This document shows, in pieces, positions 17,601 to 25,054 of a stretch of 64,000 bases of DNA. Under the pieces are notes generated by a model, which ran no database searches, had not been told where the DNA came from, and saw nothing but the letters and a program-made list of their open reading frames with translations. Both the position numbers and the translations under genes were made by a program. Every line of letters starts with the position of its first letter. Position 1 is the stretch's first letter. The stretch comes from Chryseobacterium viscerum. Its GTDB lineage: Bacteria > Bacteroidota > Bacteroidia > Flavobacteriales > Weeksellaceae. The stretch spans positions 248,001-312,000 of the forward strand of contig NZ_PPEG02000008.1 of the NCBI RefSeq assembly GCF_002899945.2, given 5' to 3'.

Positions 17601-18279
17601 TTACACGCCGTGTCATTTCCTGATCTTTTTCCTTAAGCATTTTTTCCAGCTTATCTCTTCGAATAAGATCCGCTCTCATTTTGATATAGAAAAATATCGT
17701 CACTACTATTGCGGCCAACGCAGAAAAAATAATAAAAAGAACAGTGGTACTGGATGAACGGTTTAAGTCTTTGTTTTTAATTTCCAGCTGGCTTTCTTCA
17801 TATTGTACAAAATCATTTACCGTTTTCCGGCACTGATCCATATATGCTTTACCCGTAACGATCTGCTGCTGGGTCATTATGATGCCTCTGCGTCTATTTT
17901 CAACCAATTGCTTCAGATTCTCCATCACCTGATTAACTGCTGTTTTTAAGCCAGCAAGTCTTTCCAATTGATTTTGATCCTGAATTCCTAATGATTCTGC
18001 ACGTATCAAAGCTTTAGGATATTCTCTAAGACCACGTTTGTATGGCTCCAGAAAATCCTCTCTTCCGGTCAGCTGATACCCTCTGTTCCCTGTTTCGGCA
18101 TCCAGTAATGCTACCAGCACATCTTTCACGGCTGTCACAGAACGTCTGCTTTTGGAAAGACTTTCGCGATGATTCATCTGATTCTGGATACTCCAATATG
18201 AAGCCAGTGAACTTGCTATTAAAATCAAAAGGGAAAGACCTACTCCAAACTGAAGATTTCTTATAATTTTTTTCGGCAT
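14671..18279 (-). CDS. hybrid sensor histidine kinase: CHASE3-HAMP-GAF-HisKA-HATPase-REC-REC-REC
   Basis: A 1202-residue sensor. Order of parts: membrane span near 10-30, periplasmic CHASE3-like region (30-175, with LLDAETGNRGYQLTG), second span (178-198), HAMP (200-275), GAF (about 285-430), a long coiled coil (432-525), HisKA with phospho-acceptor His535 (ANMSHELRTP), HATPase (ATP lid motifs DTGVGI and GGTGLGLSI) and three receivers at the C-terminus. The second receiver is the most diverged, with an Glu pair in place of the Asp pair, but keeps Asp in ILDIG and a Lys. This architecture occurs beside CheR/CheB in many Bacteroidota. The signal sensed is unknown. Confidence 0.93.
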   Translation of the reverse strand: MPKKIIRNLQFGVGLSLLILIASSLASYWSIQNQMNHRESLSKSRRSVTAVKDVLVALLDAETGNRGYQLTGREDFLEPYKRGLREYPKALIRAESLGIQDQNQLERLAGLKTAVNQVMENLKQLVENRRRGIIMTQQQIVTGKAYMDQCRKTVNDFVQYEESQLEIKNKDLNRSSSTTVLFIIFSALAAIVVTIFFYIKMRADLIRRDKLEKMLKEKDQEMTRRVSAIQKIANRVANGDYNEKVIDNAQDDLGDLVDSLNHMTESLKVSFDKINKSDWRQKGLALLNESLVGNKSVEEVSNKALKQLIEYGNCINGSLYLYDEGILKLNKAFGLEANMKKTFEPGEGMVGQAFINSKTKVYNNLHEDDFVVTFASSTIKIYGIILIPIFADGHAIGVLELGSTSNFDEDRISYFKECAVNIGIALNAAKGREKEQQLLEETQAQSEELQVQHSELENLNTELEAQTQKLQASEEELKVQQEELMQANAELEERSRLLEEKNHLIAERNNEIQKKVEELALSTKYKSEFLANMSHELRTPLNSILLLSRLMAENPDENLNEDQVESAKVIQSSGTSLLTLIDEILDLAKIESGKMTLEYQDVIIEEVVTDLKSLFNPVFQEKALPFNIQIDQNVQAVIESDRLRIDQVLRNLLSNALKFTTKGSIDLHIRKHSEKPDFIIFLVKDTGVGIAEEKQKIIFEAFQQADGSTKRKFGGTGLGLSISREIARLLGGELLLQSELNKGSEFSFVIPVHAVTEIVHSETDQDLVEIIREDVEEIQNILDEGERPVVQLNILDIPEEVADDRDHIKQGDKVILIIEDDVNFAKALLKFAHLQNYKGIVVVRGDHGLSAAQQYRPHAILLDVQLPVKDGWEVMDELKSDSVTKHIPVHMMSVLHLQKESLMKGAVDFINKPVALDKMTDVFRKIEDALEKGPQKVLIVEENAKHASALSYFLSNFNISLSVEHNVEDSVKALTSDLVDCVILDIGNSKGNEYHVIESIKSYEGLENLPIIIFTEHNLSKEEELKIKQYADSIVVKTAHSYQRILDEVGLFLHLVEEKNNASENTVSRALGSLTEVLSGKKVLITDDDVRNIFSLTKALEKYKVDVIVAMDGKHALQQLQQNPDVDVILMDMMMPEMDGYETIREIRKMPVFKRLPIIAITAKSMIGEREKCITAGASDYISKPVDIDQLLSLLRVWLYES

Positions 18280-18284
18280 GCAAA

Positions 18285-19778
18285 TTAATTTAGGGGTAAT
18301 GTGAAATAGAAGGTAGAACCTTCATCTATGATACTGGAAACGCCAACATTTCCATGATGCTGTTTGATGATTTCAGAGCAGATAAACAATCCAATCCCCA
18401 TTCCCTGGAACTGTAGTGAAGATTCTTCTACCCTATAGAATTTTTTAAATACGGCATCCTGTTTAAAATCAGGGATTCCAATACCGAAATCAGTTACATT
18501 AACTCTTACCTCCTGTGCTTCTTCATCTACAAAGGTGGTGACAATCACCTGATTGTTATTGGGGGAATATTTAATTGCATTGGTCAGAAAATTAATCAGT
18601 ACCTGTTCTATACGGATTTCATCTAATGGGATTAAAATATCTGGTTTGATTCCGTGGCGTTCAATTTTGACTTTACCTTCATCATGGGTCTGCAGTATCG
18701 TTTCAATGGCGTTACTGATAACTTTTTCCAGATTAACCTGCTTTTTATTGATTTTCAGTTTTCCATTTTCGATCTTGGAAACATCCAGCAGATCTGTAAT
18801 CAATGTATTCAGCTTCTCAATCTGTCCCTGAACTTTCGTCACAAATCCTGCTTCAGGACTGTCTTTATCTAGTTTTAATTTTCTGTCCAATAACTGAACG
18901 TATGCTTTAATACTGGTTAAAGGTGTTTTCAATTCATGGCTCGCAATGCTTAAAAATTCATCTTTTTCTTTTTCCACTTTTTTCTGATCGTCAATATCAG
19001 TAAAAGTTCCAACCCAGTTCTTAATACGGTCTTCATCATAATATACAGGAGTTACTCTCAACAAATGATACCGGTAATGACCGGAAATCACGTTTTTAAT
19101 TCTAATTTCTAATTCGAGAGCTTTTCCTTTTTTTCTGCATCGCTCAAATTCCTCCTTGATATCATGATCGTCAGGATGTGTTTCTGGGAAATTCTGTTCA
19201 GCATCAGAGTACTGATACCATTTACCATTAACAAAATCAATGATTCCTGCTTCATTGAATGTAAATGCAATCTGAGGAAGAGACTCCAGCATTAAATGAA
19301 AATGATCTATCTGAGACTTCATCGTAACCTGAGACTCCCGCCTTCCTTTCACCTCTAATTCAAGATTCTGCTGGGTCTTTTTCATGGCAATATTCTGCTC
19401 CTGAAGATTATAGAAAGTTTTTACTTTAAGTAAAAGGATTTCAGGATCTACAGGTTTGGTTACATAATCTTTGGCACCGGAAGCATAGCCACGTGTTATA
19501 AATTTTTTATCTGTACTGACGGCGGATAAAAATATAATAGGAACTTCCTTCGTTTTACTATAATCTGCCAATGTTTCAGCAACTTCAAAACCATCCATAT
19601 CTGGCATTTGAACGTCTAAAATAATCAGGGCATAGTCATTTTTTAGAGCTTTACCAAGAGCCTCTTCTCCTGAGCTGGCTGTTTCTACTTGGAAGTTTTT
19701 TGATTCAAGTAATTTTTGTAGTGAATAAAGATTACTTTGGTTGTCATCAACAATTAAAATCATAGAAATTAAAATCAA
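18285..19778 (-). CDS. REC-PAS-histidine kinase
   Basis: A 497-residue protein with an N-terminal receiver (phospho-acceptor Asp55 in IILDVQMPDMDG), a coiled-coil link, a PAS domain (about 160-265, ending in WVGTFTDIDDQKK) and a HisKA/HATPase kinase (phospho-acceptor His in SIASHELKTPLTS; ATP motifs near DFGIGIPD and GMGIGLFI). It is soluble and opens the cluster, 5 bp before the large hybrid kinase. The N-terminus repeats itself (MILIS then MILIVDD), so the true start may be the ATG at 19763. A promoter element lies at 19804-19811. Confidence 0.93.
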   Translation of the reverse strand: MILISMILIVDDNQSNLYSLQKLLESKNFQVETASSGEEALGKALKNDYALIILDVQMPDMDGFEVAETLADYSKTKEVPIIFLSAVSTDKKFITRGYASGAKDYVTKPVDPEILLLKVKTFYNLQEQNIAMKKTQQNLELEVKGRRESQVTMKSQIDHFHLMLESLPQIAFTFNEAGIIDFVNGKWYQYSDAEQNFPETHPDDHDIKEEFERCRKKGKALELEIRIKNVISGHYRYHLLRVTPVYYDEDRIKNWVGTFTDIDDQKKVEKEKDEFLSIASHELKTPLTSIKAYVQLLDRKLKLDKDSPEAGFVTKVQGQIEKLNTLITDLLDVSKIENGKLKINKKQVNLEKVISNAIETILQTHDEGKVKIERHGIKPDILIPLDEIRIEQVLINFLTNAIKYSPNNNQVIVTTFVDEEAQEVRVNVTDFGIGIPDFKQDAVFKKFYRVEESSLQFQGMGIGLFICSEIIKQHHGNVGVSSIIDEGSTFYFTLPLN

Positions 19779-19803
19779 TAATTAAATACTGGTATTTTAG
19801 GTT

Positions 19804-19811
19804 CAAAAATA
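19804..19811 (-). promoter_or_regulatory. promoter -7 element of the two-component cluster
   Basis: Reads TATTTTTG on the minus strand, matching TAnnTTTG, 26 bases upstream of the first kinase start. It would drive the six-gene cluster at 12478-19778. Confidence 0.45.
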
Positions 19812-20025
19812 CTCACAATATTTGAAAAAACAGTAATTTTTAAAGGATTATGATTATACATTCCATACCACATTTTATGCTCGAAACAAGGAAAAATTAT
19901 GTTTTGTAATGGTACTATATCTTTTTGAAAGCTTTAATTTCTGTATCATTAATTGCTACAAGACTAATACAGGACGGAATGTTAAAGAAAAGTTTTAGCA
20001 AAAAGGATTTTTATCCAGAAATGAG

Positions 20026-20631
20026 TCAACGAAGCAGTCTAAATGTCAGATTGATACGCTCTTTCATAGAGGTCACAGATTTTGCAATCCGGTGTTCCCA
20101 GTTTTCCTGTAAATCTCCTTTCATAATCAATAATGAACCATGAGGAAGAGGCAGGCTGTATTTACTCTGATGATGATCTTTTTTCCGGAAATCAAAGTTT
20201 CTTGTCTGTCCCAAACTTACCGATGCAATCACCGGGCGGTTTCCATATCTGCTTTCCTTGTCCCGATGCCAGGCAACAGAATCATTGTGATCCCGGTAAA
20301 GATTAAGCAATACGGAATTGAACTGATACCCAAAGGTTTGTTCTATTCTTTGTTTTAAGAAAAGTAGTTCCGGGGTCCAGGAATGAGTATCCAGTTCACC
20401 ATCACCCAAAGGATAAGCATTTTCTGGATCTCCATACCATGCTGTTAAACGTGGTGTCAAAACCATTTTGTCGTACATTTTCTGGGTACGTTGTTTCCAT
20501 GGAGCGGTTTCCAGCAGATGAGCCCTAAGCTGATCCGCTTCTTCCCTGCTCAAAAAACACTCTCTATACTCCAGAAGATCTTTTGGAAATTCATATAATT
20601 CTTCTGAATCGAACAAGCTGAGCTGGGTCAT
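20026..20631 (-). CDS. AlkB-like 2-oxoglutarate/Fe(II)-dependent dioxygenase
   Basis: A 201-residue AlkB family protein. The iron ligands are His122 and Asp124 (AWHRDKE) and His180 (WEHRI). The oxoglutarate-binding C-terminal motif is RINLTFRLL (Arg192, Asn194, Arg198). The substrate-side loop MVLTPRLTAWYGD is also typical. These enzymes remove methyl lesions from DNA or RNA bases by oxidative demethylation. It is a single gene with no repair operon around it. The length fits the ALKBH2/3-like bacterial subgroup. Confidence 0.93.
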   Translation of the reverse strand: MTQLSLFDSEELYEFPKDLLEYRECFLSREEADQLRAHLLETAPWKQRTQKMYDKMVLTPRLTAWYGDPENAYPLGDGELDTHSWTPELLFLKQRIEQTFGYQFNSVLLNLYRDHNDSVAWHRDKESRYGNRPVIASVSLGQTRNFDFRKKDHHQSKYSLPLPHGSLLIMKGDLQENWEHRIAKSVTSMKERINLTFRLLR

Positions 20632-21084
20632 ATTTTTTTATTTTTTTAATACTTTACCATCTTTCATATCTTCCCATTACTTCCTGAAAACCTTATGCTG
20701 TCTTAGAAAATAAAATTGATACAAATAATATCTACAAATATATTAAAATTGATACAAAATAAATCAAGCTAAATTATTGTTGCTGTTTTAATTTTTTTGA
20801 TCAACTTATATTATAATCAAGTACAGGAACTTCTTCAGTTATAACCATAACACGATTTCAAAAGCTTTTTTATAGAATCGATGCAATCATTATTTACTAT
20901 TATAGTTACACATTCTATATCATAATAAGCTCAAAATATCATTCAAATTCATCATAAAAAAGGTGGCAGAAAAAATCCTCGCAAATAAATATTTACGAGG
21001 ATTTATGAAAATAGCAATAGATTTTAATTTCTAACAGTTTAATATCAACTGTCTGATTATATGATAACTAATCTAAATTATCTG
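20632..21084. other. AT-rich intergenic region
   Basis: About 450 bases downstream of the Rhs operon. It holds one terminator (20973-21004) and a 14-bp direct repeat AAAATTGATACAAA near 20708 and 20746. No open frame that looks coding, and no remnant of a second toxin or immunity gene, could be recognised. Confidence 0.5.
20973..21004 (-). terminator. terminator of the Rhs/T9SS operon
   Basis: AAATCCTCG (20973-20981) pairs with CGAGGATTT (20996-21004), with extra AAATA/TATTT pairing inside. It lies about 80 bases beyond the last gene of the operon. Confidence 0.7.
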
Positions 21085-21573
21085 TTATCTACATTTACCA
21101 TTATAAGAAAGAACTTTCAATTCTTTACCATCAAAATAAAGACATCTATAGTGGGGATCATAATGAGAAAAGTTTAGCTTTGGCACATCTATAATTTGTG
21201 TTTTTTCAGCAGATCCGGTATAGAAACTTTTCATATCCATAGATTTATCTTCACTTAATAAGTATATAGTGTCTTTTTTTATAATTTCGACCCCTTTCAT
21301 ATGAACCATTTTGAAATTTGGCCTATAGTCTCCCATTTCAATAAGGATACTATCATTCTTTCTGGTAAAGAAGATACTTAGATTATTTGATTCTGAAGCA
21401 TCCATTCTTCTCAGATCCTCTTTATAGGAAGATATTTCCTTTTTCAGCTGGTCATTAATCACAACTTTTTGATAAAGATATTCTTTACTATTGTCTGTTT
21501 TCCGTTCTTTACAAGAAAATAAAGTAAGGAGTACTAAAATAAGTCTACTTTTTTCTAAAAGAGTTTGTATCAT
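21085..21573 (-). CDS. small lipoprotein, candidate immunity protein of the Rhs toxin
   Basis: A 162-residue protein. The open frame extends further upstream, but the ATG at 21573 gives a clean lipoprotein signal: MIQTLLEKSR, a hydrophobic stretch and the lipobox LFSC. The mature part is hydrophilic and mixed alpha/beta, with no recognised domain. Its start lies inside the end of the Rhs gene (29-bp overlap), the tight arrangement usual for toxin and cognate immunity genes. A membrane-anchored periplasmic location would suit protection against a toxin acting outside the cytoplasm. The immunity role is inferred from position only. Confidence 0.65.
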   Translation of the reverse strand: MIQTLLEKSRLILVLLTLFSCKERKTDNSKEYLYQKVVINDQLKKEISSYKEDLRRMDASESNNLSIFFTRKNDSILIEMGDYRPNFKMVHMKGVEIIKKDTIYLLSEDKSMDMKSFYTGSAEKTQIIDVPKLNFSHYDPHYRCLYFDGKELKVLSYNGKCR

Positions 21574-24500
21574 AATATATAAAATGTGGTCTATTATCAG
21601 GATTACCAATATAAATCCAAGGATTCGCTTTAATCTGGTCACCATAATTTTCAAGCAAATTCTCCTGAGTTGTTCTGTCCCCTTCGTTAAGTTTGTAATC
21701 AATACTTCCATCAGGATTAAATCCAGAAGGATAATTAATGACATCATATCGTCCTTTCAGGAGATGCTTATTCTCCGGATGATCATAAATCAGCATTTGA
21801 TGAGAATGTCCTGATCCTACTAAATCATAACCAGAATCTAAATATCTGAATATTGGGCTTAGACGTACACTACCATCAAGGTGGTTACTATTAATTATTG
21901 TGACAGAGCTACTTGAAAACAATCCATTCTTTGTTAAATGATTAAAGCCCCATTCTTTTTCTGTATTTGCAGCTAAGAAATAAAAATAATTTTTAATCTG
22001 TTTTGTTGAAAGAGATGATTTTTCAAATGTAATTACAGTCTCACTTGGTTTATAGGTTTTAAAATAATCATCTTTTTCCAAATCCTGACGGGAGTTTTGC
22101 ATGAATTCTTTGCTCAACTTTATCACTTTGGTATCATTCCAATTGTATAATCTGTCATATTTTTCTTTGGTTCTCCTTATAAGCTCAAACTGGCCATTTC
22201 TTTTAACTCTATAATCATCTGTAGGGGCATTTCCATCAGGATCAATAAACCTTAAAGGATTATTAAATGCATAATTATAAGGAGAGTGTCTTGTCATTTT
22301 CTCTGAAAGTAGATCTACACTTCCCCACCTTCCTAAATCTGCCATATACATTCTTGCTCCATAATCATAAAAACCTGTTTCCTGAAGTTCTTTGCCATTA
22401 TATTTATAACTATTATAACTACCTATAAAGCTTTTTATACCTCCTATATGGTTTGATCCAAAGGCATAATAGTTATTCACATCAACAATATCAAGTCCTC
22501 CTGCTTCATTTTTAGTATAGCTTACTCTTACATTTCCTAAATGGTCTCTATACTGGTAAATATAACGATTTTGTACAAAGCTGTAAAAGCCTTCGGCTGT
22601 AGGCACAAAATCAAGAATCCATTTTGGTTTAATATCAATTGGATCAAAACCTTTGGCAGCTATAAAGGCCTCAGGTTCGTAAGCTACGGCTGTCTTGCAC
22701 CATATACAGGTGGAAGTTTCAAAATAGCTGTACTGGAAACCATCGAGATAGTCTGTTATATTTTTTTTAATCGGCTTTCCCTTTCCTCCTCCGCTAATAT
22801 TACTTTTGCGAACCTTTGCTCCATCTGCACGATATAGATAGTCTAATCCAAAACTTACCGTTCCTGAAAAAATATCGGTCTGAGTAATTGAGTAAGAGTC
22901 AGATAAATTCAGATAATTGTAGGAAATACTATGAATCTTTTTATCTTCCATATCTGTCATATTTCCATTCAGATCGTAATTAATTGTATTATTTCCTCCT
23001 TCATATCCGGTATCATTCAATGCATTTTCTATGACCTTATCCAAACGGTTTCCTGTATATATATAATCGAGATTATCAACAACAGTAGGAGTAGCCTGAG
23101 AAACAGGGACTGCTGTACGTTTAAGATTACTGATATTTCCATTCAAGTCATATGTAAGATACTCGTCAAAATTACCACTGATTCCTGTAACAGGTTCTCT
23201 ATAGAAAGAGTTCTTTAGCCTGTTCAATTTGTCATATTCATAATTATATCGTTTCAAAACATTCTCGAAAGAATTTTTCCAATCTACTTCGGCAATATTC
23301 CCGTTGAACCTGCCTGTGACAATATTTGAAGATTCGGGGTTGTTATATTTTATTTCGTAGCCAAACAATTTCCCGTTAAGGTTTGTGGGATTATTAATTT
23401 TGGTCATCCAACCTCGTATATTATAAGTGAAATCTGCCACCTGTAGTGGAGAAGCTGCTGCAATGCCACCTATCTTTTTACTTTCCAGTTGGGCAAGTTC
23501 ATTATATTTATTCTGTGCTAAGAACTCTACAGGATTACTTCCAACCTGATGGGTATGTACAATCAATCTGTTTTGAGAGTCATAGGTGAAATTTTCTGTA
23601 ATTACTTTATCAATATCAGTATCTAATCTTTTGTGTATCGTTACCTTCTGTTCAATGACTCCGGAAAAATCCAGTTTAGACTCTATCTTTGTACGCCCCC
23701 CCAAATGATTGATGGAGTAAGATCCGATTGGTCTTCCTTTTCTATCATAATAGGAGTAATTTTTGGTCCAGTTATCATCTTCAATATTTTTAACCAAATT
23801 CATTACTGGAAGTCTTTCTGTACTAAATCCATCTGCATCAAGATTTTCGGTTAATGTAAGCTGTCCCAGAATATTACCGGGAAAAACAGGATTAAAGTCG
23901 TATTGAGGATAGGTATCATAATAATTCACAGAAAGAATTGTCGGAATCTCGTTAACGAAATAATTTTCTGTATAATAAACAGTCATTCCATTACGTGTAA
24001 AACCAGTTGTACTTCTACTTTCTGTAATTACTAAATTATCAATTTCATTTTGTCTTGCAGCTCTCTCTCCTCCTGTTAAAAATCCTGTATAAATAACTCT
24101 TCCAAATCTATCATATTTCGTAATTACCCATTTATTTTCCTTTTCTTTTAGCTTGATATCCTGGAACAAAATCAACCTGTCGGCTTTATCATATACCATA
24201 TATTCTTTTCCCTTACCCGGAATTTTCTTTTCTACCAGACGATTTTTATTATCATACTTATACTGATAACAAAGATCATTAAGCACCGAATTAACGTCTG
24301 CTACAACTGATGCTTTGGGAGGGATAACAAATACAAGCTGATCATATTCGTTATAAACATAATATGTATTAGCACTTTCTGTAGCATTTATTATTTTTTT
24401 AACCATTACCACCTGGCCTTTGCTATTCTTAAATTCTACAGTCTGATTTTCGTCTTCATCAGTAATTATATTTTTGTATAACTGTCCTGCCGGATACGCT

Positions 24501-25054
24501 CCCGAAACAGATATCTCTGTAGAAGTTATGCCGTTTACCCAAGTAGTACTGGCAATATACTTTTTCACATCACTATCTGCATTAGCTTCATAGTTGAACT
24601 GAACGGGATGTGCCTGCCATATTGCTCCAGGTTGTATTTGGGACAAAACTCTATCTAAAGGAGAACTTTCAAAGTTTTTATGTGTAAATGCTCTGTTATC
24701 ATTATGATAAGTTTGTGCAGCTCCTTCAACTCCTGACTGAATTCCTCCATTCAGAGAAGCCATCGGTACAGGAAGCCAAGTGTCTGCCTGTCTTCCGAAA
24801 ACATCAAAAGGAGTTGTACTCACCAAATCATTGCCCAGAGGAGTAGATTTTACATTAATAGTTTGTTTTACTCTTCCAAGTCCATCAAAATATTGTACTA
24901 TTTCTGATTGTTTGGCGGTGGAACTTGTAGTTGTTACAGGCTCAAGATAAGTTCTTGTATGTATATAGTTTTCAGCAGGTGTTACCTGTGCCAAGGAAAG
25001 TCCCGACACAAGAAGTGTACTTATAGGAATTATTATTTTCTTCATGGTTTGCAT
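21545..25054 (-). CDS. Rhs/YD-repeat polymorphic toxin with JAB-like C-terminal domain
   Basis: A 1169-residue exported protein. A signal peptide (MKKIII...SLAQ) is followed by a DUF6443-like N-terminal region (IVQYFDGLGRVKQTI) and many YD repeats. The Rhs core ends at YNYAFNNPLRFIDPDGN (DPDG at 938). The 230 residues beyond are a variable tip. They contain KEWG (Glu1034), GHSH (1082-1085) and GDRT (Asp1126), the Glu, His-x-His and Asp layout of JAB/MPN metallopeptidases, as in JAB-like toxin families. Its ATG overlaps the stop codon of the upstream gene (TAATG); a second ATG nine bases on (25045) gives a more typical signal peptide. A lipoprotein gene overlaps its end. Confidence 0.85.
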   Translation of the reverse strand: MQTMKKIIIPISTLLVSGLSLAQVTPAENYIHTRTYLEPVTTTSSTAKQSEIVQYFDGLGRVKQTINVKSTPLGNDLVSTTPFDVFGRQADTWLPVPMASLNGGIQSGVEGAAQTYHNDNRAFTHKNFESSPLDRVLSQIQPGAIWQAHPVQFNYEANADSDVKKYIASTTWVNGITSTEISVSGAYPAGQLYKNIITDEDENQTVEFKNSKGQVVMVKKIINATESANTYYVYNEYDQLVFVIPPKASVVADVNSVLNDLCYQYKYDNKNRLVEKKIPGKGKEYMVYDKADRLILFQDIKLKEKENKWVITKYDRFGRVIYTGFLTGGERAARQNEIDNLVITESRSTTGFTRNGMTVYYTENYFVNEIPTILSVNYYDTYPQYDFNPVFPGNILGQLTLTENLDADGFSTERLPVMNLVKNIEDDNWTKNYSYYDRKGRPIGSYSINHLGGRTKIESKLDFSGVIEQKVTIHKRLDTDIDKVITENFTYDSQNRLIVHTHQVGSNPVEFLAQNKYNELAQLESKKIGGIAAASPLQVADFTYNIRGWMTKINNPTNLNGKLFGYEIKYNNPESSNIVTGRFNGNIAEVDWKNSFENVLKRYNYEYDKLNRLKNSFYREPVTGISGNFDEYLTYDLNGNISNLKRTAVPVSQATPTVVDNLDYIYTGNRLDKVIENALNDTGYEGGNNTINYDLNGNMTDMEDKKIHSISYNYLNLSDSYSITQTDIFSGTVSFGLDYLYRADGAKVRKSNISGGGKGKPIKKNITDYLDGFQYSYFETSTCIWCKTAVAYEPEAFIAAKGFDPIDIKPKWILDFVPTAEGFYSFVQNRYIYQYRDHLGNVRVSYTKNEAGGLDIVDVNNYYAFGSNHIGGIKSFIGSYNSYKYNGKELQETGFYDYGARMYMADLGRWGSVDLLSEKMTRHSPYNYAFNNPLRFIDPDGNAPTDDYRVKRNGQFELIRRTKEKYDRLYNWNDTKVIKLSKEFMQNSRQDLEKDDYFKTYKPSETVITFEKSSLSTKQIKNYFYFLAANTEKEWGFNHLTKNGLFSSSSVTIINSNHLDGSVRLSPIFRYLDSGYDLVGSGHSHQMLIYDHPENKHLLKGRYDVINYPSGFNPDGSIDYKLNEGDRTTQENLLENYGDQIKANPWIYIGNPDNRPHFIYYDTNSFRKK

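Noticed and set aside
17494..17757. Open frame on the plus strand opposite the hybrid kinase
   Set aside because: Lies fully within a confirmed kinase domain on the other strand and lacks any recognisable sequence.
19925..20143. 72-codon open frame near the AlkB gene end
   Set aside because: Its second half is the complement of the AlkB C-terminus, so it is a shadow.
20700..20960. Possible decayed second toxin or immunity gene downstream of the Rhs operon
   Set aside because: No frame of meaningful length and no similarity to the Rhs tip or lipoprotein could be seen.
21574..21747. N-terminal extension of the small lipoprotein (58 residues)
   Set aside because: It lies within the Rhs reading frame, and the downstream ATG gives a complete lipoprotein signal; the extension is hydrophobic and unlike any leader.
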